In this document: positions 1 to 5,813 of the stretch, piece after piece | Position numbering within the stretch: position 1 is the first letter of the stretch | Layout: each line of letters starts with the position of its first letter | Source: CAWUKT01 sp963923035 | Lineage (GTDB): Bacteria > Bacteroidota > Bacteroidia > J057 > JADKCL01 | Length of the DNA: 5,813 nucleotides | Assembly: GCA_963923035.1 (NCBI GenBank) | Contig: CAWUKT010000156.1 | Span: 1 to 5,813, forward strand | Direction: 5' to 3' | Notes under the pieces: model-generated | Seen by the model: only the letters and a program-made list of their open reading frames with translations | The model's database searches: none | What the model was told of the DNA's origin: nothing | Position numbers and translations under genes: made by a program

Positions 1-30
1 TCAAAAACAGAGGGTTAAATAAATTGATTT

Positions 31-246
31 GTGCACGCGTTTTTACACAGTCTCCAAACGATTGATGTTTCCCAGAGCGGAAGCTATATGGTCACGGTCA
101 GCAATGGATTTGGCTGTACGGGAGAAAGTGATTCGGTGACGGTGACTGTAAATCCTGTGCCGGTCCCGCAGATCGTCAATGTCAATGACACGTTGATCTG
201 TACTACGGCGGGCGTGAGCTACCAATGGCAATTGAATGGAAGACCC
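31..246 (+). pseudogene. Ig-like repeat of a T9SS-secreted surface protein, 5' fragment upstream of a frameshift
   Basis: In frame 1 the DNA encodes a beta-rich adhesin-type repeat, with TIDVSQSGSYMVTVSNGFGC at about 58-117, then a TVTVNP linker, then the start of a second repeat (VSYQWQLNG, about 214-240). The SQSGSYxVTVxNxxGC pattern is typical of Ig-like/PKD-like modules in large extracellular Bacteroidota proteins. After NGRP the frame leaves the repeat pattern, and the natural continuation (IAGAIGSTY) lies in frame 2. Deleting one C from the CCC at 244-246 restores a single reading frame into the downstream sorting domain. Upstream, frame 1 hits TGA at 25-27 and TAA at 16-18, so the rest of the large protein expected before this point is not readable here. 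The GTG at 31 is only the first possible start and probably not a real one. This could be a decayed gene or sequencing error near a contig end. Confidence 0.6.
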
Positions 247-364
247 GATTGCGGGAGCAATCGGATCGACCTATGTCCCGACTCAGTCGGGCAGCTACAC
301 GGTTTCACTGGTGGATTCGAATGGTTGCGAAGGTGTATCCGACGCGATTGTAATCAACCTGGTC
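61..364 (+). repeat. Two tandem Ig-like protein repeats
   Basis: Two diverged copies of the same module are visible once the frameshift is allowed for. Copy one, at about 61-150 in frame 1, has DVSQSGSYMVTVSNGFGC then TGESDSVTVTV. Copy two, at about 248-364 in frame 2, has VPTQSGSYTVSLVDSNGC then EGVSDAIVINL. Matching positions include QSGSY-x-V, the NG(F)GC turn, and the SD followed by a final hydrophobic strand. The similarity is at protein level; the DNA copies are well diverged. Such arrays usually form the stalk of secreted adhesins. Confidence 0.6.
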
Positions 365-637
365 GGGATGGAGGAGCTGGTGGCTGGCGTCGCTGGCTGG
401 GAATTGTTCCCGAATCCCACCCAGGAAACCACGTTTTTGAAGCCGCAGGGAAGCCTGAGAGGGCCGGTAACCGTTCGGGTCATTGACCTGTACGGACGGC
501 AATTGGCGAGTCATGATCTGAATCCGGCACGCCCGGAACTCGAACTGAATGTGCTGGGGTATGCGGCTGGAACTTACTTCCTTCGTTTGTCGGACCGCCA
601 GGGAAACAGGGCCAACTTGAAGTTGGTGGTGCAGTAG
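236..637 (+). CDS. C-terminal part of a T9SS-secreted repeat protein with type A sorting domain
   Basis: This 133-residue open frame begins inside an Ig-like repeat (IAGAIGSTYVPTQSGSYTV, residues 5-23; conserved NGC at 29-31) and ends with a T9SS type A sorting domain (residues about 52-133). The hallmarks are LFPNPT (57-62), the IDLYGRQ strand (83-89), the GTYFLRL strand (112-118) and the terminal LKLVVQ. In this family the domain targets a periplasmic protein to the type IX translocon for export, with removal of the tail and usually cell-surface attachment. The ATG at 236 is out of frame with the upstream repeat and lies mid-domain with no signal peptide. A protein starting there could not reach the T9SS, so I read this as the 3' end of a longer gene whose frame is broken at 244-246. 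A gene caller would probably still report it as a short intact gene. It converges on the M16 peptidase gene 93 bases downstream. Confidence 0.75.
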   Translation: MEDPIAGAIGSTYVPTQSGSYTVSLVDSNGCEGVSDAIVINLVGMEELVAGVAGWELFPNPTQETTFLKPQGSLRGPVTVRVIDLYGRQLASHDLNPARPELELNVLGYAAGTYFLRLSDRQGNRANLKLVVQ

Positions 638-676
638 GCGGGAAAAAGAAGTATTCCCATTTATCCATATACACAG

Positions 677-705
677 AGAGGGCATCCTGAATTGGAATGC
701 CCTCT
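677..705 (+). terminator. Hairpin terminator between convergent genes
   Basis: A perfect 9-bp inverted repeat, AGAGGGCAT (677-685) and ATGCCCTCT (697-705), encloses an 11-base loop in which CC and GG can pair further. It lies 40 bases after the adhesin stop and 26 bases after the end of the opposing M16 gene. The T-rich stretch that follows on the + strand (TGCTATTT) is short, and no T tract is evident on the - strand side. It most likely terminates the + strand gene and may also block read-through from the opposite side. Confidence 0.65.
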
Positions 706-730
706 TGCTATTTCGTGGTGGTTGGAAGAA

Positions 731-3721
731 TTAGTACCCGAACAATTCGTCGAGGTTCAATTCTTCTACTTCGCCGTATTGCTCCAGCGATTTCAGGTCG
801 ATCTTGTCCCGAGCTCCAAGGATCATGATGGTATAGTTTTTCCCTGAAACGTACTCTTCATGGAACTGCTGTACCTGTTCATATCCCATCTCGTCGATCA
901 TTTTGTAGACATCCGAACGGAGATCGCGGTCTACGCCCCGCCGCATGGCAGTTTCGTAGCTGAACAGGATGGAGGTCCGGATAATGCGTTCCGTTTCGAT
1001 CTTGTTCTTGATGGCGGCGCGGGCACCTTCCAGCAAGTTTTTCGATTCGGGCATCTCTTCGAGCAGTTCGGACATGCTGGCCATGGCCTCGTGCAATTTA
1101 TCCGCCTGGGTGCCGACGTAGGCCTGCACAAAGAAGGGATCCTCCTTCTTGCGCGGAGTGACAAACGAAGCGCGGGTGGAGTAGGCAAGGGCCTTGGATT
1201 CCCGGATGGTCTGGAAGACGATGGAAGACATGCCGCCGCCGTAGTACTCATTGAAGAGGCGGACGTGCGGGGTCATTTCGGCATTGTAATCGACGGAGCG
1301 GGACAGCCAGAGGATTTCCGCCTGTACCATGTCGTCATAATGCACGAAGTAAACCTTGTTTTTCTTCGTCGGCAGCATCTGGTAATCGTTCACGCTGGGC
1401 GGAGGAGCCAGTTTGCTGGGAACTTCGTGGTGGGCATCCAATACTTCTTTCACTTTGGACATGTCGTCCGGACCGTAGTAGAGGACGCGGTGTTCCGTGC
1501 CGGTCAGGTTGGTGATCTTGGCCGTCAATTCGGCGGGCTTCAAGCTCTCCAGCGTAGACTTGGACAGAATGCTATTGAAAGGATTCTTTTCCCCGTACAT
1601 GCCCCAGGAATACATCCCTCCGTAGAGAATCTGGCGCTTGTCCAGCTTGGCGTCGGCCCGGGTTTTCAGGGTCCGACCGACCAATGCCTCGAGGGCAGCT
1701 TCATCGGGTTGGGCATTGTTCAAGACATGCTCGAACAGCTTCACACCTTCCTCAAAATTGGAAGAAATGCCGGAGAGGAACACGTAGACCTGGTCGCGGC
1801 CAGCGAATACGTTGTAAGACAGGCCGAGTTCGTAGAACTTCTGGGATAATTCCTCGGCGGAATACTCATTGGTGCCGAGGAAAGGCAGGTATTCAATGGC
1901 AAACGCCAATTTGCGGTCGTGGATTTCCCCAATGTCGAGGAGGTAGTACATGGTGAAGAGCGTATTCTCGTTGTTCTTCACGTAGTGGACCGGGACGCCG
2001 CTGGAAAGTTTGCCCTTTTCAATGTCGTCGTTGTAGTCAATGAAGCGGGGCTTCACAGCCGGAGCTTCGGTATTGATGATGTCCTTGAGGAAGCCGGATT
2101 GGGCGTCACGGTTGACGGCCACCGGAGTGATTTCGGGCTTCACCACTTTGGCATTGCTCCGCTCACCCTTCCGCTTGTACGCCACGACATAATTGTCTTT
2201 GTAGTACTGGTTGGCGACCCGAACGACGTCCTCCTTGGTGATTTCGCGCATCTTAGGGAGCCGCTGAACGTATTCGCTCCAGTCCTGACGGGTAGTGAAA
2301 GCCTCCACAAACTCGCTGACGCGGCCATAGTTTTCTTCGTACAGCTCCATTTTCTCAATCTCCATGTTGTTCACGATGGCTTTGAGCAGCTGTTCGTCGA
2401 ATTCACCCTTCTTGATTTTTTCGACCTGGGCGAGGAGCAAATCCCGGACTTCTTCCAGGCTCTGGCCTTCTTTGGGCATGCCGTAGAGGATGTGTACGCT
2501 GTAATCGGTCAGCGTCATCGGGTTGCTGTAGGCACGGAGTACCTGCTGCTTTTGGTTCAGGTTGATGTCGATGAGACCGGCAGTGGAGTTGGAAAGGATC
2601 ATGTCGATCAATTCCATCACGCGGGTATCTTCTTCGGCCAAACCGGGAAAGCGGTAGCCCAGCATGACGGATTCAGCTTCCGGGCCCAGAATTTCTTTTT
2701 CGACCACCTTGGTCATGGGCGCCTCGGCCGGCGGATCGTAAGGGGTGACGTCCTTGGCCTGGTAAAACCCAAAGTACTGGTCAATCATCCGGATGGTATT
2801 GTCCGGATCAATGTCCCCGGAGAGGCAAATGGCCATGTTGTTGGGGACATAGTAGTTGGAATAGTACTGCTTGATTTTCTTGATCGACGGATTCTTGAGG
2901 TGGTCAATGGTCCCGATGGTGGTTTGCTGCCCGTAGTTGTGGTTCGGGAAAACAGCTTCCATCAGGGTCGTCCAGTGCTCCCGGCGATCAGAGTCGAGAG
3001 AGATGTTCTTTTCTTCGTAAACCGCTTCCAATTCAGTGTGGAACAAACGAAGTACGGGATTGCGGAACCGCTCTCCTTCAATCTGAATCCACTTTTCAAT
3101 CTGATTGGCGGGGATATCGTTGATATACACCGTCTGCTCAAACGAAGTATAAGCGTTGGTGCCTTTGGCGCCAATGGCTCCGAGCATTTTATCGTACTCG
3201 TTGGCGATGGCGTACTTGGCCGCCTCGCCGCTCACGCGGTCAATCTCCGCATAGAGCTCCTTGCGCTTGGCTTCATCCTTGGTGGACCGGTATTTCTCGT
3301 ACAGTTCCTCCACTTCCGCCAACAAGGCCTGCTCCTTCTGGTAATCCAGGGAACCGTACTTGTCGGTGCCTTTGAACAGCATGTGCTCCAGGTAGTGGGC
3401 CAATCCGGTCGCATCGGACGGGTCGTTTTTGGAGCCCGCACGGACTGCAATGGAGGTATAGACCCGGGGAGAAGCGGGGTTGACGGTCATGTAGACCGTC
3501 AGGCCGTTTTCCAGGTAGTAAATCCGGGAATGAAGGGGATCACCGTTGACAGTGGTGAAATTGTATTGACCGTCAGCGGATTTGTATGAATTGGTTTCGT
3601 AGGTGGGATTGGTATTGCGAACCCGCTTGCCCTTACCCGTACTTTGGGCCGGCAAAGCAGAATACAGCAATCCCATTGTTAGCAGTACCAACAAAGAGAT
3701 TCGGGACAATCTTTGCATCAT
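731..3721 (-). CDS. Secreted M16 family zinc metallopeptidase (pitrilysin/insulinase-like)
   Basis: This 996-residue protein is predicted to hydrolyse peptides or unfolded proteins in the periplasm or cell envelope. The ATG at 3721-3719 is preferred because it yields a signal peptide: MMQRLSR, then the hydrophobic core ISLLVLLTMGLLYSAL, then PAQS as a likely cleavage region. The frame continues upstream to a TTG at 3820, but those residues are polar and would bury the signal. In the first M16 domain the inverted zinc motif is HYLEH (H109, E112, H113), and ELEAVYEEKN supplies the distal Glu ligand (about E237). The gap between them, about 124 residues, exceeds the roughly 77 of E. coli pitrilysin because of a charged, helical-looking insertion at about 130-178. 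The second half carries the family pattern YYGGGMSSIVFQTIRESKALAY (R840, Y847) and no HxxEH, as expected for the non-catalytic half. Both halves are present, and full length is normal for Bacteroidota members. The natural substrate cannot be deduced. It is transcribed divergently from msrC. Confidence 0.9.
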   Translation of the reverse strand: MMQRLSRISLLVLLTMGLLYSALPAQSTGKGKRVRNTNPTYETNSYKSADGQYNFTTVNGDPLHSRIYYLENGLTVYMTVNPASPRVYTSIAVRAGSKNDPSDATGLAHYLEHMLFKGTDKYGSLDYQKEQALLAEVEELYEKYRSTKDEAKRKELYAEIDRVSGEAAKYAIANEYDKMLGAIGAKGTNAYTSFEQTVYINDIPANQIEKWIQIEGERFRNPVLRLFHTELEAVYEEKNISLDSDRREHWTTLMEAVFPNHNYGQQTTIGTIDHLKNPSIKKIKQYYSNYYVPNNMAICLSGDIDPDNTIRMIDQYFGFYQAKDVTPYDPPAEAPMTKVVEKEILGPEAESVMLGYRFPGLAEEDTRVMELIDMILSNSTAGLIDINLNQKQQVLRAYSNPMTLTDYSVHILYGMPKEGQSLEEVRDLLLAQVEKIKKGEFDEQLLKAIVNNMEIEKMELYEENYGRVSEFVEAFTTRQDWSEYVQRLPKMREITKEDVVRVANQYYKDNYVVAYKRKGERSNAKVVKPEITPVAVNRDAQSGFLKDIINTEAPAVKPRFIDYNDDIEKGKLSSGVPVHYVKNNENTLFTMYYLLDIGEIHDRKLAFAIEYLPFLGTNEYSAEELSQKFYELGLSYNVFAGRDQVYVFLSGISSNFEEGVKLFEHVLNNAQPDEAALEALVGRTLKTRADAKLDKRQILYGGMYSWGMYGEKNPFNSILSKSTLESLKPAELTAKITNLTGTEHRVLYYGPDDMSKVKEVLDAHHEVPSKLAPPPSVNDYQMLPTKKNKVYFVHYDDMVQAEILWLSRSVDYNAEMTPHVRLFNEYYGGGMSSIVFQTIRESKALAYSTRASFVTPRKKEDPFFVQAYVGTQADKLHEAMASMSELLEEMPESKNLLEGARAAIKNKIETERIIRTSILFSYETAMRRGVDRDLRSDVYKMIDEMGYEQVQQFHEEYVSGKNYTIMILGARDKIDLKSLEQYGEVEELNLDELFGY

Positions 3722-3726
3722 AGAAA

Positions 3727-3753
3727 TTGAATTAGTGATCTTACTTATCTTTG
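3727..3753 (+). promoter_or_regulatory. Candidate Bacteroidota-type promoter for msrC
   Basis: TATCTTTG (3746-3753) matches the phylum's -7 consensus TAnnTTTG exactly. A TTG lies at 3727-3729, 16 bases upstream, slightly closer than the usual 17-23 for the -33 element. Transcription would begin near 3760 and leave a leader of about 100 bases before the msrC ATG. The element lies inside the 5' leader of the divergent M16 gene. I found no comparably good -7 element on the minus strand for the M16 gene, so its promoter is unassigned. Confidence 0.4.
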
Positions 3754-3864
3754 CAACCTGCCTCCAGTAAAGAGGCAACAGGGAATTATGGTTGTCCAGT
3801 GAGATTTTACCTCCCTGCAATATAAAAAAACCCTATCAGTAACGATAAAGTTGCGTTAAGGATC

Positions 3865-4350
3865 ATGGCAGAAAGTGTATTTGTTCCGACAGAGGCCACT
3901 AAAAGCGAAAAATACGAGGCGTTGGCACCTCAAATCCGTGCATTATTGACGGATGAGCCCGATTTGGTCGCCAATTTGGCCAATGTGACGGCAGTCTTGA
4001 AGGAAGTATTTGGCTTTTTTTGGGTAGGCTTTTACCTGATGAAAGGAGAAGGATTGGTCTTGGGGCCATTTCAAGGGCCGCTTGCCTGTACCCGAATTGC
4101 GGTGGGAAGAGGAGTTTGTGGGGCTGCCGTGGCGGAAAAAAAGACGCTATTGGTTCCGGATGTCAACCAGTTCCCCGGTCATATTGCTTGTAGCTCGGCA
4201 TCTAAAAGTGAAGTCGTCGTGCCTTTGATGAAAGACGGAGAAGTGCTGGGTGTCCTGGATGTGGACTCCGATTTACTCGATGATTTCAATGAAGAGGACG
4301 TAATTGGGCTCGAAAATTTGATGGCCATCGTGGTTGAGAAAGCATTTTAA
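3865..4350 (+). CDS. msrC: Free methionine-(R)-sulfoxide reductase (GAF-domain fRMsr)
   Basis: This 161-residue cytosolic enzyme reduces free L-methionine-(R)-S-oxide to methionine (EC 1.8.4.14), using thioredoxin-type reductants in characterised homologues. It is a single GAF domain. The signature block runs from GPLACTRIAVGRGVCGAAVA through VPDVNQFPGHIACSSASKSE. All three family cysteines are present, C75, C85 and C109, with spacings of 10 and 24 that match E. coli MsrC/YebR (C84, C94, C118). The N-terminal helix, the FFWVGFY strand (51-57) and the C-terminal GVLDVDSDLLDDFNEED segment also fit the family, and the length is normal. The ATG at 3865 is the natural start, preceded by a weak purine-rich TAAGGATC. 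The gene is divergent from the M16 peptidase and followed by a 228-base gap, so it looks monocistronic. The intact cysteines argue for an enzyme rather than a GAF sensor. Confidence 0.93.
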   Translation: MAESVFVPTEATKSEKYEALAPQIRALLTDEPDLVANLANVTAVLKEVFGFFWVGFYLMKGEGLVLGPFQGPLACTRIAVGRGVCGAAVAEKKTLLVPDVNQFPGHIACSSASKSEVVVPLMKDGEVLGVLDVDSDLLDDFNEEDVIGLENLMAIVVEKAF

Positions 4351-4380
4351 GCATTTTTTGTCCCTCTCTATCAGGGTTTA

Positions 4381-4411
4381 AAAAGTTATCCATATAGGTT
4401 GGATAAGTTTT
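4381..4411 (+). terminator. Interrupted inverted repeat, probable terminator of msrC
   Basis: The arms AAAAGTTATCC (4381-4391) and GGATAAGTTTT (4401-4411) pair over six bases (TTATCC/GGATAA), then a G-G mismatch, then four A-T pairs, around a 9-base loop. The right arm ends in TTTT, which would serve as the U tract, 30 bases after the msrC stop. The weak A-T base and the central mismatch make it less convincing than the other two hairpins. It could instead be a dyad operator for the downstream gene. A separate T-run at 4354-4359, just after the stop codon, has no stem before it. Confidence 0.4.
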
Positions 4412-4578
4412 GGCTTGGGCTCAAAGGGCCCTTCCCTACTTTTAACTGATACCCCTATCAATACGGGATTGCACGAGGAAACGCGATTACTTTTTTTACC
4501 TCGTCCATTTGACCACTTACCTCCAGACCCGGAGACGTGGTTCCCAAGGGTTTTATTGGTAAAAAAATAGAGATTAAT
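4412..4578 (+). promoter_or_regulatory. Leader/promoter region of the GHKL ATPase gene
   Basis: No open frame with a plausible start occupies this stretch. It holds a 10-base palindrome, AAGGGCCCTT (4424-4433). It also holds a possible promoter: TTG at 4469-4471, 16 bases, then TACTTTTT (4488-4495), which matches TAnnTTTG except for the last base. The TTG-to-box spacing is the same as in the msrC promoter candidate. Transcription would start around 4500, leaving a leader of about 75 bases. The 20 bases before the ATG at 4579 are strongly A-rich with no clear Shine-Dalgarno sequence, which is common in this phylum. No known riboswitch was recognised. Confidence 0.3.
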
Positions 4579-5736
4579 ATGTCGAATACTGCCCACTTTA
4601 AAGTCGACACCAAACTTGCTTCTTTGCTGGGAGAGACCTATCGGTCGACGGAATTGGCGATCAAAGAGTTGGTTGACAATGCCTGGGATGCAGATGCCGA
4701 ACAAGTTTGGATATACTTGCCCGAGCCCCTGTCCAAAGATCCGATTCTGATCATTGATGACGGGTTGGGGATGACGGAAAAAGAATTGAAAACGGGCTAT
4801 CTGAAGATTGCGAGCGACCGCCGCAGCCGTAAAGGCGACCGGACCCTCCGCTACAACCGTCGGGTCAAAGGCCGCAAGGGAATTGGTAAATTTGCCGGCT
4901 TGTTTGCCGCAAATGAGATGGAAATCAGCACCAAAGCCCGTGGCAACCACACGGTTTTGACCATCCACAAAGAAGTCTTGTTGAGTTCGACCAAGGACCT
5001 GGAGCAAATTGGCTTGCCGTTGCGGAGCGAGAAATGTTCCGACAAGGAGAGTGGAACCGCGATTCGTCTGAGTGACCTGAACCAGAACCTGAGCTTTCCC
5101 GATCCCGGCCGCCTGAAGCAGATTTTGTTCCTCGAGTATGGTCGCCAACCCAATTTCACCATTTATGTGAACGAGGAAGCGCTGGACGTCGAAGACTTGC
5201 CTGGGGAAATTTTCCACGAAACCACCGAACTCAAGGAAGCCGGACCGGTGGAATTGAAGTTCACCATTACCCACAAAGTGCCGCCCAAGCAGAGTGGTAT
5301 TGCGGTTCGGGTCAACGGGAAAATTGTCGGAAAGCCTCAATTCTTCGGCGTAGATGAAGAGGCGGACATTTCTCCGCGCTTGCTGGCCCGGGTCTACGGC
5401 GAAATCGAAGCCGATTGCCTGGAAGATGACGTCACCGCGGATTGGGGGGCCATCATCGAGAACAGTAAAAGCTGGCAAAAAGTAGAAGCCTACGTGCGGT
5501 TCAAGCTGATCAAGGCCTTGAAGCACCGCCAGAAACTGGAATACGGAATGGCGCAAGCCCGTTGGAAGCTGGAAATCTCCCGCGAGATGGAGAAGCTCCC
5601 GCCCCACAAGCGTCCCGTTGCCCAACGGGCAATTGACAAGGTGATGCGTCGGTTTTACGACCAGAAAGAGGAAAACATCCGATCTATGATCGGAGTCGTG
5701 TTTGAACTGTTGCGCGACGTCAATGTGCGCGTTTAA
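4579..5736 (+). CDS. Stand-alone GHKL (Hsp90/MORC/MutL-like) ATP-binding protein of unknown role
   Basis: This 385-residue protein has a clear GHKL ATP-binding fold. The N box is KELVDNAWDADA (29-40; E30 is the presumed catalytic base, N34 the Mg ligand). The G1 box is DDGLGM (60-65), with D60/D61 expected to contact adenine. The glycine-rich ATP lid is GRKGIGKFAG (98-107). A basic, arginine-rich loop (about 81-99) precedes the lid. A second region (about 215-315) resembles the S5-like transducer domain of this superfamily and ends in DDVTADWGAIIENS. The C-terminus (about 318-385) is helical and highly charged. No histidine-kinase dimerisation domain, signal peptide or membrane segment is visible, so it is probably cytosolic and not a sensor kinase. 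A GTG at 4537 would add 14 residues, but the ATG at 4579 places MSNTAHFKVD at the usual family start and follows an A-rich leader. No partner gene is adjacent. Hsp90/MORC-like ATPases occur in DNA repair, chromatin and phage-defence contexts, but none can be assigned here. Confidence 0.8.
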   Translation: MSNTAHFKVDTKLASLLGETYRSTELAIKELVDNAWDADAEQVWIYLPEPLSKDPILIIDDGLGMTEKELKTGYLKIASDRRSRKGDRTLRYNRRVKGRKGIGKFAGLFAANEMEISTKARGNHTVLTIHKEVLLSSTKDLEQIGLPLRSEKCSDKESGTAIRLSDLNQNLSFPDPGRLKQILFLEYGRQPNFTIYVNEEALDVEDLPGEIFHETTELKEAGPVELKFTITHKVPPKQSGIAVRVNGKIVGKPQFFGVDEEADISPRLLARVYGEIEADCLEDDVTADWGAIIENSKSWQKVEAYVRFKLIKALKHRQKLEYGMAQARWKLEISREMEKLPPHKRPVAQRAIDKVMRRFYDQKEENIRSMIGVVFELLRDVNVRV

Positions 5737-5759
5737 TCAATAGTGACACCGGTTATATG

Positions 5760-5796
5760 AAAAGAGGCCGTCTCATAACCACGAGGCGGCCTCTTT
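5760..5796 (+). terminator. Strong hairpin terminator after the GHKL ATPase gene
   Basis: AAAGAGGCCG (5761-5770) and CGGCCTCTTT (5787-5796) form a perfect 10-bp stem. It can extend inward through a T-G wobble and CTC/GAG to about 14 bp around an 8-base loop (ATAACCAC). It begins 24 bases after the ATPase stop. The right arm ends in TTT and is followed by CGATTT, and the left arm is preceded by A residues, so it could function in both orientations. It marks the ATPase gene as the end of its transcription unit. Confidence 0.8.
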
Positions 5797-5813
5797 CGAT
5801 TTACCCCCGGTCA

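Noticed and set aside
1919..3589. A 556-codon open frame on the + strand opposite the M16 gene, with another of 329 codons at 860-1849.
   Set aside because: Both are antisense to a well-supported peptidase. The translations are low-complexity (V, H, F, G-rich) with no recognisable domain, as expected from codon-biased shadow frames.
3722..3820. An N-terminal extension of 33 residues on the M16 peptidase, from a TTG at 3820.
   Set aside because: The extension is polar and would place the obvious signal peptide internally. The ATG pair at 3716-3721 gives a normal secretory start.
661..4396. An identical 11-base TTATCCATATA at 661-671 and 4386-4396.
   Set aside because: Both are in A/T-rich intergenic DNA with no flanking similarity, so they are not evidence of a mobile element or repeat family.
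3831..4467. Similar CCCTATCA strings at 3831-3838 and 4453-4460, upstream of msrC and the ATPase gene, with a partial CTATCA at 4368-4373.
   Set aside because: Eight shared bases with different spacing to the start codons and no dyad symmetry is within chance for regions of this size.
4537..4578. A GTG start for the ATPase, 14 codons upstream.
   Set aside because: The added residues do not extend the domain, and the ATG at 4579 follows an A-rich leader and sits at the expected distance before the N box.
4378..5625. A 415-codon open frame on the - strand opposite the GHKL ATPase gene.
   Set aside because: It is antisense to a gene with three intact ATP-binding motifs. It has no recognised domain, and it runs through the opposite strand's leader and terminator region.
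4579..5736. Reading the GHKL ATPase as a two-component histidine kinase or as part of a known multi-gene defence system.
   Set aside because: No phospho-acceptor histidine helix, sensor or membrane segment is visible, and no response regulator, nuclease or other partner gene lies in the window.

Overview
The window looks like chromosomal DNA of a member of the Bacteroidota. The left-hand gene ends in a type IX secretion system (T9SS) C-terminal sorting domain, which is confined to that phylum. A good match to the Bacteroidota -7 promoter element (TAnnTTTG) lies in the one divergent intergenic region, and Shine-Dalgarno sequences are weak. The moderate GC content and the style of the adhesin and M16 peptidase would fit a Saprospiria-like lineage, but that finer placement is only a guess.

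Layout, left to right. (1) 1-637, + strand: the C-terminal remnant of a large secreted, Ig-like repeat protein ending in the T9SS sorting tail. Its frame is broken by an extra C in a CCC run at 244-246, and it cannot be followed to the left edge because of in-frame stops at 16-18 and 25-27. (2) 638-730: a convergent intergenic gap holding a 9-bp hairpin terminator. (3) 731-3721, - strand: a complete secreted two-domain M16 zinc peptidase with the HxxEH site intact. (4) 3722-3864: a divergent promoter region. (5) 3865-4350, + strand: msrC, a free methionine-(R)-sulfoxide reductase with all three conserved cysteines. (6) 4351-4578: a 228-base non-coding stretch with an inverted-repeat terminator candidate and a possible promoter. 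(7) 4579-5736, + strand: a stand-alone GHKL (Hsp90/MORC/MutL-like) ATPase of unknown role. (8) 5757-5800: a strong hairpin terminator closing that gene.

The genes do not form one operon. msrC and the M16 peptidase are transcribed divergently from a shared 143-base region. The ATPase has its own leader and terminator and appears monocistronic. Repair of oxidised free methionine and envelope proteolysis are both maintenance functions, but nothing in the sequence proves co-regulation. The least explained element is the solo GHKL ATPase. I found no RNA gene, CRISPR array, insertion sequence or clear multi-gene defence system.
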